Shown here: positions 1-6,318 of the stretch, piece by piece
Numbering within the stretch: the first letter of the stretch is position 1
Layout of the letters: each line of letters begins with the position of its first letter
Source of the DNA: Anaerolineaceae bacterium UBA6801
GTDB lineage: Bacteria > Chloroflexota > Anaerolineae > Anaerolineales > Anaerolineaceae
DNA length: 6,493 nucleotides
Direction of reading: 5' to 3'
NCBI GenBank assembly: GCA_002452315.1
Contig: DKFH01000144.1
Coordinates: 1 to 6,493 of the forward strand
The notes under the pieces: generated by a model
Databases searched by the model: none
Seen by the model: the letters and a program-made list of their open reading frames with translations, nothing else
What the model was told of the DNA's origin: nothing
Made by a program: the position numbers and the translations under genes

Positions 1-3000
1 CACCGCAGGAACTGAGCGTGATGTAAATGCAGCGGGGCTTTTGATCTGAGCGCGGCAGCGGTTCCGGCCTGGCCAGGGGCATGTGCAACACATGAAATGT
101 TTGTGGCGCGGGGCGCTCAGGTGTGGACGGCTGTTCTTGAGTGTCATTGGCATCCCGGGGATGTTCAGCGATTTGAGCCTTGTTGTTCTCAAAGCCGGGG
201 CGTGGCGCATCCTGTGATGGTGCGGTCACGTTGGGTTCCGGTTTGCCATCGTCCTCTTGTGCGGGAGAATGTACCTCAGCCGCCTGGGCTGTTGGTGGCG
301 GGTCAGATTGCGGCGCCTGGTCTGGCAGGTTGGGCAGAAAGTCCTCCAGCAGGCCGTCATCGTCAAACGGGGGCTCATCGAGTTCAGCGGGATGGTCGAG
401 GTCCAGATCATCCAGCGAGACAGGGGTCAGATTGTTCACCAAAATCTTGGGCTCACCCTGCGACAAATCCACCCGGCCTTCGGCTAAAAGGACCTTGTCC
501 TCATCCACCAGGTGATAGACCTGTTCCCAGGTTTGGGGGAAGATGACCAGGTCGATCTTTCCAAACAGGTCTTCCAGGGTGACAAACCCCATGCTCTTGC
601 CATTTTTGGTCTGGTGCTGGCGGAACCGAATGACCATACCCGCGACAGTGACGGCTTCCTTATCGCCGGCTTCTGCCAGCTGATGGGAAAAATGGGTCAC
701 CCGTTGTGAGAGGGTCTTTTGATATGGACTGAGGGGATGATCGGAGACGAACAAGCCGATCAGCTCTCGCTCCCAAATCAGCTCTTCGCGTTTGCTGGTG
801 TAGGGCGGCTCGACCAGTTCAAAGGTGTCATCGATTTTGTCTGAGGCGTCAAACAGCATCATCTGGCCAGCTTCTTTGGCCCGAAAATAGCTGCTGCTGA
901 CGGCCATGATGGCATCCAGGCAATACAACAGGGCCTGGCGGGACCCAAATGCGTCCATGCTGCCGACCTTGATCAGGCATTCCAGCGGCCGGCGCCCCAC
1001 CTGGCGCAGGTCTACCCGGTGGGCAAAGTCTGTCAGGTCCGCGAAAGGGCCGTCCTGGCGTGCGTCCATGATCAGGTTGACCGGGTTTTGGCCCACATTT
1101 TTAATGGCACCCAGGCCAAACCGAATGGCAGGCCCGCCTTCTTCTCGGTCTTCAATGGTGAAGTCGTAACCGCTGGTGTTGACATCCGGCGGGAGGACTT
1201 CGATCCCCAGGGAGCGGCACTCGGCTACATAGGTGGCCACTTTGGTTACATCATTCTTCCACGCGGAGAGCAGCGCCGTCATGTATTCGACTGGGTAATG
1301 GTATTTCAGGTAGCCGGTTTGCACGGCGATCACACCGTAATCGGCCGCATGGCTTTTGTTGAAGCCATAGCTGGCAAATTTATCCCATGCCTCAAAGATC
1401 CGTTCGGCATCTTTGGCGCTGACCTGGCTGTGCCTCTGCGCGCCCTGGATGAAGGTTTTGCGATGTTTGGTCAGCTGGTCTCTCTGCTTTTTGGCGATCG
1501 CTTTGCGTAAGCTATCCGCCGCGCTGGCTTCATACCCCGCCAGCTGCATGGCCGCCTGCATGATCTGCTCCTGGTAGATGGGGATGCCGAAGGTGTCTTT
1601 GAAGATCGGTTCAAGCGCTGGGTGTGGATAGTCTGGCTTTTCCCTGCCGTGTAAGCGGTTGATATACTGCGGGATGAACTGCATCGGGCCGGGCCGGTAA
1701 AGGGCGATCATGGCGATCACGTTGGCCAGTTCACGGGGTTTCATCTCCATGATATAGCGGGTCATGCCCGTGCCCTCCAGCTGGAACAGGCCGGTGGTGT
1801 GTCCCTGGCTGATGAACTCAAACACTTGCGGGTCATCAATGGGAATGGAGCGCAGGTCATAGGATTTGCCGTGGCGCTGCTTGATCAGCTCGCAGGCCCG
1901 CGCCATGATGGTCAGCGTGACCAGGCCCAGGAAGTCAACCTTCAATAGACCGAGGTTGTCCACCACCGACATCTCGTACTGAGTGATGACGTTGATGGGG
2001 TTGTCATCGCTGTGGCTGGTCGGGCGGTGCAGGGGTACATATTCAATGATGGGCTTATCGGTGATGATGACACCAGCCGCGTGGGTGCCGGCATTACGCA
2101 CGGTCCCTTCCATTTTGCTGGCAGTGTCGATCAGATCGCGGTAAAAATCACTTGATTGGTACAGCGCCTGCAATTCGCTGGAATCTTTCAAGACTTCCTG
2201 AATCGTGACGGGCTTGCCCGGTATGGCCGGGATCAGTTTTGCCACCCGGTCAACTTCAGAGATGGGGATATCCATCACGCGGCCGACATCGCGGATGGCG
2301 GCGCGTGCGCCCAGGGTGCCAAAGGTGATGATCTGGGCGACTTTGTCCTCGCCATACCTTTCGGCGCAATACTGCATCATCTCAGCCCGGCGGTCGTCCT
2401 GGAAGTCCAGGTCGATATCGGGCATGCTCACCCGGCCCTTTTGCAGGAAGCGCTCAAACATCAGGTCATGTTCGATGGGGTCAATCAGGTTGATATCCAG
2501 CACATAGGCCACGAGGGAGCCTGCTGCCGAACCGCGGGCGTTGTACCAGATGCCGCGCTGTTGGGCATACTGACACAAATCCCACACGATCAGGAAATAA
2601 GCATCGAAGCCCATCTTATGGATCACTTCCAGCTCATAATCCAATCGTTCTCGGATGTGTTGGTCCTGGGCGTGCTCACCATAAATGCGCTGCAATCCCT
2701 GTTCGCATAAATGCCGGAGATAGCTGGCAGCTGTGTAGCCTTCCGGGACGGTAAACAAAGGCAGGTGATACCCTTTACGGCTTAGATCTACAGCGCATCT
2801 TTCGGCAATCAGCAAGGTGTTGTCAATTGCGCCCGGAACATGGCCAAAGAGCTCTTGCATCTCCTGCGGTGTGCGCAAATAATAGGTATCATCGTCCATG
2901 CGCATTCGGTTCGGATCTGTGATCAGGCTGCCCGTCTGGATGGAAAGGAGGATATCCTGCAGGCGGGCATCTTCCGGGTTGATATAGTGGACATCGTTGG

Positions 3001-3607
3001 TGGCCACACAACCGACATCATAGCGCTGGCCAAGCTGAATGAGCTGCTGGTTGACCTGCGCCAGGCCTGGCACCGCGTGCGATTGAAGTTCGAGGAAAAA
3101 CCGGTCCCGTCCAAAGATATCCAGATACCATTTGAGGGATTGCTCTGCCTTTTCGAGCTCATTGTTCCTTAGAAAACGGGGGATCTCACCTGAGAAACAG
3201 CCTGAGGTAACGATCAGCCCTTCGTTATGCGCCGCCAGGAAGTCACGGTCGATTCTCGGCTTGTAATAAAAGCCTTCCAGCTGTGATGCTGAAGCGATTT
3301 TCAGCAGGTTTTTATACCCTTCCATGTTCTCTGCCAGCAGCAGCAAATGGGTACGCTCTTTGTCACGCTGCGGGTCCCGTTCGGTCATTTTGCGGGCGGC
3401 CAGGTAAGTTTCCAGGCCGATAATCGGCTTGATGCCCGCGTTAACTGCTGCATGATAGAACTCAACCGTGCCATACATCGTGCCGTGGTCCGTCAGGGCA
3501 ATGGCTGGCATGCCGAGCTCTGCAGTCCGCGCAACCAGAGGCTTGATCTGGCCGAATCCATCAAGGATAGAATAGGTAGAGTGAACGTGGAGGTGAACAA
3601 AAGACAT
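1..3607 (-). CDS. dnaE: DNA polymerase III alpha subunit, 3' end cut by the window edge
   Basis: This is the replicative DNA polymerase catalytic subunit. I translated the whole reverse frame from the ATG at 3605-3607 and found 1202 codons with no stop or frameshift. The N-terminal PHP domain begins MSFVHLHVHSTYSILDG and has TDHG at 39-42, E66, H87, C137 and TNDVHY at 203-208. The palm carries RGSAAGS at 358-364, PDIDLDF at 396-402 (catalytic D399 and D401), HAAGV at 509-513 and KVDFLGL with the third catalytic Asp at 558. The fingers contain YRPGPM at 637-642 and FNKSHAA at 749-755. A helix-hairpin-helix region lies near 830-888, a beta-clamp-binding motif QMMLF at 915-919, and an OB fold at about 985-1062. 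A 127-residue acidic, proline-rich linker follows, then the first strand of a C-terminal domain (KPRCIYITLSSCG). Some 80-100 residues are probably missing beyond position 1. The start is fixed by the conserved N-terminus, although no clear Shine-Dalgarno precedes it. Confidence 0.97.
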   Translation of the reverse strand, partial: MSFVHLHVHSTYSILDGFGQIKPLVARTAELGMPAIALTDHGTMYGTVEFYHAAVNAGIKPIIGLETYLAARKMTERDPQRDKERTHLLLLAENMEGYKNLLKIASASQLEGFYYKPRIDRDFLAAHNEGLIVTSGCFSGEIPRFLRNNELEKAEQSLKWYLDIFGRDRFFLELQSHAVPGLAQVNQQLIQLGQRYDVGCVATNDVHYINPEDARLQDILLSIQTGSLITDPNRMRMDDDTYYLRTPQEMQELFGHVPGAIDNTLLIAERCAVDLSRKGYHLPLFTVPEGYTAASYLRHLCEQGLQRIYGEHAQDQHIRERLDYELEVIHKMGFDAYFLIVWDLCQYAQQRGIWYNARGSAAGSLVAYVLDINLIDPIEHDLMFERFLQKGRVSMPDIDLDFQDDRRAEMMQYCAERYGEDKVAQIITFGTLGARAAIRDVGRVMDIPISEVDRVAKLIPAIPGKPVTIQEVLKDSSELQALYQSSDFYRDLIDTASKMEGTVRNAGTHAAGVIITDKPIIEYVPLHRPTSHSDDNPINVITQYEMSVVDNLGLLKVDFLGLVTLTIMARACELIKQRHGKSYDLRSIPIDDPQVFEFISQGHTTGLFQLEGTGMTRYIMEMKPRELANVIAMIALYRPGPMQFIPQYINRLHGREKPDYPHPALEPIFKDTFGIPIYQEQIMQAAMQLAGYEASAADSLRKAIAKKQRDQLTKHRKTFIQGAQRHSQVSAKDAERIFEAWDKFASYGFNKSHAADYGVIAVQTGYLKYHYPVEYMTALLSAWKNDVTKVATYVAECRSLGIEVLPPDVNTSGYDFTIEDREEGGPAIRFGLGAIKNVGQNPVNLIMDARQDGPFADLTDFAHRVDLRQVGRRPLECLIKVGSMDAFGSRQALLYCLDAIMAVSSSYFRAKEAGQMMLFDASDKIDDTFELVEPPYTSKREELIWERELIGLFVSDHPLSPYQKTLSQRVTHFSHQLAEAGDKEAVTVAGMVIRFRQHQTKNGKSMGFVTLEDLFGKIDLVIFPQTWEQVYHLVDEDKVLLAEGRVDLSQGEPKILVNNLTPVSLDDLDLDHPAELDEPPFDDDGLLEDFLPNLPDQAPQSDPPPTAQAAEVHSPAQEDDGKPEPNVTAPSQDAPRPGFENNKAQIAEHPRDANDTQEQPSTPERPAPQTFHVLHMPLARPEPLPRSDQKPRCIYITLSSCG

Positions 3608-3703
3608 AATGAATATTGCGTATGGCCGATGGCTTGGTAAAAAAATGCGCCCTTGCTTTCCTTCCCAGCTTAAAGAGTGCTTCGCAAGACGCGCACTAAG
3701 GGT

Positions 3704-3712
3704 ATTATAGCA
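3704..3712 (-). promoter_or_regulatory. Extended -10 promoter of dnaE
   Basis: On the minus strand TGCTATAAT is a perfect -10 (TATAAT at 3704-3709) with the TG extension. The best -35 at 17-bp spacing (3727-3732, GGGAAA) is poor, as is usual for extended -10 promoters. Transcription would begin near A3697, giving a leader of about 90 nt before the dnaE ATG. The same ten bases GTGCTATAAT occur in the tRNA-Lys promoter. No transcription data are available, so the start is inferred. Confidence 0.7.
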
Positions 3713-3736
3713 CGTCGACTTTCAATTTTCCCGAAA

Positions 3737-3767
3737 CTGCCTTAAAAAGCATGGTATTTTAAGGCAG
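3737..3767. repeat. 11-bp perfect inverted repeat upstream of the dnaE promoter
   Basis: CTGCCTTAAAA (3737-3747) is mirrored by TTTTAAGGCAG (3757-3767) around a 9-nt centre. It begins 4 bp upstream of the expected -35 position of the dnaE promoter, and 48 nt downstream of the stop codon of the small ORF at 3815-4003. The inner half of the stem is all A/T and no clean U-run follows on either strand, so it is a weak intrinsic terminator at best. A binding site for a dimeric regulator of dnaE is the alternative. Confidence 0.55.
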
Positions 3768-3814
3768 CAGGACAGGGTGATTAACATGTACCCGAAAATT
3801 CATCCGATCATTTT

Positions 3815-4003
3815 TTAAGGTTGCGTATCCCTGCCTGGCCGTGATCGGCTATATTTCAGACAGGTTTGTTCACCTGTGTCAGTGTTGCCCAGAAAGTTGT
3901 AGGCCATATGGTGCGACAGGTATGGCCAGACGATGGCGCCCAGGGGCAGCAGCAGGGCGGTGAACCAGCGAATTAATGAAAAAAGTGCCTTGAGGGTCTG
4001 CAA
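3815..4003 (-). CDS. Doubtful small hydrophobic protein (62 aa, TTG start)
   Basis: I do not recognise this ORF. It opens with TTG at 4001-4003 and ends with TAA at 3815-3817. An in-frame stop lies seven codons upstream and no ATG comes before the hydrophobic segment. Residues 14-28 (WFTALLLPLGAIVWP) could form one membrane-spanning helix, preceded by a positively charged stretch with K5 and R12. The tail after about residue 40 is polar and basic. Codons from about 10 to 38 strongly favour C or G in the third position, as in the flanking real genes, which supports coding. Against it are the rare start codon, the weak ribosome binding site (ACGGA right against the start) and the lack of a clear promoter. 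It lies 68 nt beyond the RNase J gene terminator. It could be a true one-helix membrane protein, a decayed gene remnant, or chance. Confidence 0.35.
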   Translation of the reverse strand: MQTLKALFSLIRWFTALLLPLGAIVWPYLSHHMAYNFLGNTDTGEQTCLKYSRSRPGRDTQP

Positions 4004-4070
4004 TCCGTTTCTGTGTGGGCGATTTTACTCTATAAATCTGCCCTTTGGGGCCCAAGCAGCGATTAAAATA

Positions 4071-4102
4071 ACGCAGCGAAGCGTTTTAATGCTTCGCTGC
4101 GT
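4071..4102 (-). terminator. Intrinsic terminator of the RNase J gene
   Basis: A 12-bp perfect stem (ACGCAGCGAAGC at 4071-4082 with GCTTCGCTGCGT at 4091-4102) encloses an 8-nt loop. It starts 19 nt after the RNase J stop codon. Read on the minus strand the stem is followed by TATTTTAAT. Read on the plus strand it is followed by TTTTGGG, so it may act in both directions. It separates the RNase J gene from the small ORF and dnaE. Confidence 0.85.
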
Positions 4103-4121
4103 TTTTGGGTGGGGCACAGCC

Positions 4122-5768
4122 TTAATTGCTTTTGATGTTCACAAAAATGAAGGGGTTGCGCTTTGTCTCTTGATAGAGGAATGACTTGACGGCGCGCAGC
4201 ACCTGGTTTTCGAGGTTGCCATCGGAGGCCTGGACGGTTTTGCGGAGCTGCTTTTTGAGGTCATCCAGCATGGGGTCTAATTCCTCGGGCAGGATAAAGC
4301 CGCGGGTGAGGATCTCCGGGTCGCTCCGTAACTGGCCGGAGCTTTCGTCCACAGCCAGGTTGACGACCATGATTCCGTCCTGACCGAGGGTTTCACGCTC
4401 GCGGACGATGCTGCGATCGACAACACCGACACCGCTGCCATCCACGAAGATGTAATCCCCCGGGATGCGCTCTGCCAGGCGCAGCTCGCCATTCACGAAT
4501 TCGATGATCTGGCCGTTTTCGACCACACAGATGTTTTCTTCGGGTACGCCGACTTCCTTGGCCAGCCGGGCGTGCTGTTTGAGCATGCGCAGCTCACCGT
4601 GGATGGGGATCAGGTACTTGGGCCGGACCAGGTGGAGGAGCAGTTTGATCTCTTCCTGGCTGGCATGCCCGGAAACATGCACCGGTGCAATTGATTCGTA
4701 GACCACATCTGCGCCGCGGCGGAACAATTGGTTGATGGTGCGGTAAACTGGCTCTTCGTTACCGGGGATGGGATGGGATGAAAGCACGATGGTATCGCCC
4801 TTGCGCACATCAAACAGTCGGTTGGTGCCGTTGGCCAGGCGCCCCATGATTGAGCGGGGTTCGCCCTGCGAGCCGGTGGCCATGATCACCACCTGGTTAT
4901 CGGGCATAGACAGGGATTTCTCAATTGAGATCACCAGCCGCTCGGGGAAGTCCACATAGCCCAGCTCGCGGGCCATGTTCATGTTATCCACCATGCTGCG
5001 GCCCGCAAAGGCGATCTTGCGCCCGTGCCGTTCAGCCGCGTTGACAACCTGCTGCATGCGGGAGATGAGCGAGGCAAAGGTGGCTACCAAAATGCGCCCC
5101 TTGGCGGCTTCAAAGACCTGGTCTAGCCCGCTATCGATGGTGCGTTCGGAGGGGGTCCAACCGGGGTCGGTGGCGTTGGTGGAATCGGCCAGCAGCGCCA
5201 TGACGCCGCGTTGGGCAAACTCTGCCAGTTTGGCATAATCGGTGGGCCAGTTATCAACCGGCGTATGGTCAAATTTGTAATCGCTGGTGTGGACGACCAA
5301 ACCCGCCGGGGTCTCGATGCCCAGGCCGACGCCGTCGGGGATCGAATGGCAGACGTGGAAAAAGTCCACTTTGAAGGGGCCGATTTGGATTTGCTCGCCG
5401 GCGTTCACCCTGCGCAAGTCCGCCTTGCCAGACATGCCGTGGCGGTTGAGTTTGACTTCCAGCAGGCCTTGAGTCAGCCTGGTGGCGTAGATAGGCGCGT
5501 CGACCATCTCCAGCAGGTGCTGGACGGCGCCGATATGATCTTCGTGGCCATGGGTGAAAATGATCCCGCGCACACGGTCGCGCTTGTCTTTGAGGTAGTT
5601 TTCGAAATCGGGGATGATGTAATCGATCCCGAGCATGTCGTTTTCAGGGAACATGATGCCGGCATCGACGATGAGAATGTTATTTCCGTATTCATACAGG
5701 GTCATATTTTTCCCAACTTCGCCGAGCCCCCCGATTGGGATGATCCTTAATATTTTATTGTTTGTCAT
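4122..5768 (-). CDS. rnj: Ribonuclease J (beta-CASP metallo-beta-lactamase RNase)
   Basis: RNase J enzymes are cytoplasmic zinc-dependent nucleases with 5'-to-3' exonuclease and endonuclease activity, used in mRNA decay and rRNA maturation. The 548-residue protein is close to the usual length of about 555. The metallo-beta-lactamase core shows HGHEDH at 73-78, H141, D163 in SDYKFD, and H390 in PIHGELR. The inserted beta-CASP domain, roughly 200-360, carries ADSTNA near 194-199, SSHPIPGNE at 330-338 and HVSGHA at 364-369. The C-terminal domain follows about residue 440. Every metal ligand I can place is present, so the enzyme should be active. The start fits the family N-terminus (ILRIIPIGGLGEVGKN) and has a ribosome binding site upstream. 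Only one paralogue lies in this window, so J1 versus J2 cannot be assigned. Upstream lie a promoter candidate with a palindrome and a separate terminator-ended transcript. Confidence 0.96.
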   Translation of the reverse strand: MTNNKILRIIPIGGLGEVGKNMTLYEYGNNILIVDAGIMFPENDMLGIDYIIPDFENYLKDKRDRVRGIIFTHGHEDHIGAVQHLLEMVDAPIYATRLTQGLLEVKLNRHGMSGKADLRRVNAGEQIQIGPFKVDFFHVCHSIPDGVGLGIETPAGLVVHTSDYKFDHTPVDNWPTDYAKLAEFAQRGVMALLADSTNATDPGWTPSERTIDSGLDQVFEAAKGRILVATFASLISRMQQVVNAAERHGRKIAFAGRSMVDNMNMARELGYVDFPERLVISIEKSLSMPDNQVVIMATGSQGEPRSIMGRLANGTNRLFDVRKGDTIVLSSHPIPGNEEPVYRTINQLFRRGADVVYESIAPVHVSGHASQEEIKLLLHLVRPKYLIPIHGELRMLKQHARLAKEVGVPEENICVVENGQIIEFVNGELRLAERIPGDYIFVDGSGVGVVDRSIVRERETLGQDGIMVVNLAVDESSGQLRSDPEILTRGFILPEELDPMLDDLKKQLRKTVQASDGNLENQVLRAVKSFLYQETKRNPFIFVNIKSN

Positions 5769-5777
5769 TTAAATTTT

Positions 5778-5784
5778 TTCCTTT
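5778..5784 (-). promoter_or_regulatory. Ribosome binding site of the RNase J gene
   Basis: AAAGGAA on the minus strand ends about 9-10 nt before the ATG at 5766-5768. It supports that start over any internal one. The spacing is slightly long, and the intervening bases are all A or T, which should leave the site unstructured. Confidence 0.6.
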
Positions 5785-5820
5785 ACTGTTGTTACAATTA
5801 TCTTTTGCTTAAAACTTTAC

Positions 5821-5850
5821 TTTAAAATGGGTGTTCCCATTTGAGGTCAA
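5821..5850 (-). promoter_or_regulatory. Candidate RNase J promoter with a palindrome in its spacer
   Basis: On the minus strand TTGACC (5845-5850, five of six consensus bases) stands 18 bp from TTTAAA (5821-5826, four of six). Between them lies a 7-bp inverted repeat, AAATGGG (5825-5831) and CCCATTT (5836-5842) with a 4-nt centre, where a repressor could block RNA polymerase. The pair would start transcription about 45 nt before the RNase J ATG. A second, weaker option is GATAAT at 5797-5802. The -10 is imperfect, so the assignment is moderate. Confidence 0.45.
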
Positions 5851-5879
5851 TTTTATGGCTGCGCCAGGCGTGGGGCATT

Positions 5880-5912
5880 AAAAAAGCCCTGCGGCATCAG
5901 GCCGGTCAGGGC
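5880..5912 (-). terminator. Strong intrinsic terminator upstream of the RNase J gene
   Basis: Read on the minus strand, GCCCTG (5907-5912) pairs with CAGGGC (5886-5891). Inside, after an AC bulge, CGGC (5901-5904) pairs with GCCG (5892-5895) around the loop CTGAT. Six T residues follow directly (5880-5885). This is a textbook Rho-independent terminator pointing toward the RNase J gene. No minus-strand protein gene lies upstream of it in the window, so it must end a short RNA or act as an attenuator. Confidence 0.85.
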
Positions 5913-5998
5913 AGTGGGTTTTAGTTGATTAGATCCAATAAAATCGTCAAAATAAGACCTGTGGCCGAATAAAGCCATCGTACCTGTTGCAGTTCAGT
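5880..5998 (-). ncRNA. Putative small RNA or terminated leader RNA (about 119 nt)
   Basis: A good promoter (6004-6032) and a strong terminator (5880-5912), both on the minus strand, frame about 119 nt with no convincing protein gene. The predicted transcript starts near A5998 with ACUGAACUGCAACAGG and ends in the terminator U-run. It lacks the GGAA tetraloop core of SRP RNA, is too short for typical 6S RNA or tmRNA, and matches no riboswitch consensus that I can recall. A 41-codon ORF (ATG at 5976-5978, stop at 5853-5855) runs through the terminator and has only a weak AGG ribosome binding site. Either this is an independent small RNA, or it is the aborted form of a long RNase J leader with conditional readthrough. 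The boundaries are inferred from the signals alone. Confidence 0.5.
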
Positions 5999-6003
5999 AT
6001 GGG

Positions 6004-6032
6004 ATTGTAGCATGCCGGGTTGTTAAAGTCAA
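6004..6032 (-). promoter_or_regulatory. Sigma70-type promoter driving the putative small RNA
   Basis: On the minus strand TTGACT (6027-6032) is exactly 17 bp from TACAAT (6004-6009). Each hexamer matches five of six consensus bases at ideal spacing, making this the best -35/-10 pair seen in the window. Transcription would start near 5998. It diverges from the tRNA-Lys promoter about 100 bp away. Confidence 0.7.
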
Positions 6033-6085
6033 TTTATTTGGGAAGCTGTTAATAAACCTGTGATAATGGTTTTACGGGATATTAA

Positions 6086-6103
6086 CCCCAAGGCACTTTG
6101 GGG
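6086..6103. repeat. Short inverted repeat between divergent promoters
   Basis: CCCCAA (6086-6091) and TTGGGG (6098-6103) flank a 6-nt centre. The site lies about midway between the small-RNA promoter and the tRNA-Lys promoter. No U-run follows a stem on the plus strand; on the minus strand TTAATAT follows, so a weak terminator is possible. A protein-binding site is equally possible, and chance cannot be excluded at this length. Confidence 0.3.
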
Positions 6104-6133
6104 CACACGGCTAAAATTTTAATCTTCCCGGGC

Positions 6134-6162
6134 TTAAAATTCTTGCCGGAGTGTGCTATAAT
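6134..6162 (+). promoter_or_regulatory. Promoter of tRNA-Lys
   Basis: TATAAT at 6157-6162 is a perfect -10 preceded by the TGC extension (6154-6156). TTAAAA at 6134-6139 is a four-of-six -35 at 17-bp spacing. AT-rich runs just upstream (around 6112-6122) could act as an UP element. Transcription would begin near 6169, leaving a leader of about 8 nt before the mature tRNA. Confidence 0.8.
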
Positions 6163-6176
6163 GGGTTTCTCAATAT

Positions 6177-6249
<73 letters not shown>

Positions 6250-6265
6250 TTTTTGTTTTAAGGCA

Positions 6266-6293
6266 GTGGGTAGTGAGTGGTGAATAGTGAAGG
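6266..6293 (+). repeat. Degenerate 7-nt tandem repeat, block 1
   Basis: Four units in 7-nt register: GTGGGTA, GTGAGTG, GTGAATA and GTGAAGG. They share a GTGRRTR-like pattern. The block starts 17 nt after the tRNA gene, in DNA with no gene. The pattern recalls the short heptameric repeats scattered between genes in some cyanobacteria and Chloroflexota, but that comparison is from memory. Confidence 0.6.
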
Positions 6294-6318
6294 GGAAGTA
6301 AGAAACAGGCAGAAATTT

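Noticed and set aside
1..421. Possible frameshift or gene end in dnaE, because similarity fades after about residue 1062
   Set aside because: I read every codon to position 2. There is no stop, and KPRCIYITLSSCG resumes the expected fold, so this is a linker and not a break.
97..546. Several overlapping plus-strand frames near the left edge, one of them 149 codons
   Set aside because: The minus-strand frame continues from DnaE without a stop through a plausible linker into a C-terminal-domain strand. The plus-strand frames arise from the biased linker composition.
1019..1510. A 163-codon open frame on the plus strand
   Set aside because: It is antisense to the conserved DnaE fingers and helix-hairpin-helix region (YGFNKSHAA and neighbours). 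No ribosome binding site or domain supports it.
2156..2710. A 184-codon open frame on the plus strand
   Set aside because: It lies wholly antisense to the DnaE palm, whose motifs are intact, and its protein shows no recognisable domain. It is a shadow of GC-rich coding DNA.
5211..5750. A 179-codon open frame on the plus strand
   Set aside because: It is antisense to the RNase J metallo-beta-lactamase motifs, and its residues mirror that gene's codons. It is a shadow frame.
5880..5998. Small SRP RNA, 6S RNA or tmRNA for the small transcript
   Set aside because: The SRP GGAA/GNAR core is absent, the length is too short for 6S RNA or tmRNA, and no tRNA-like ends are present.
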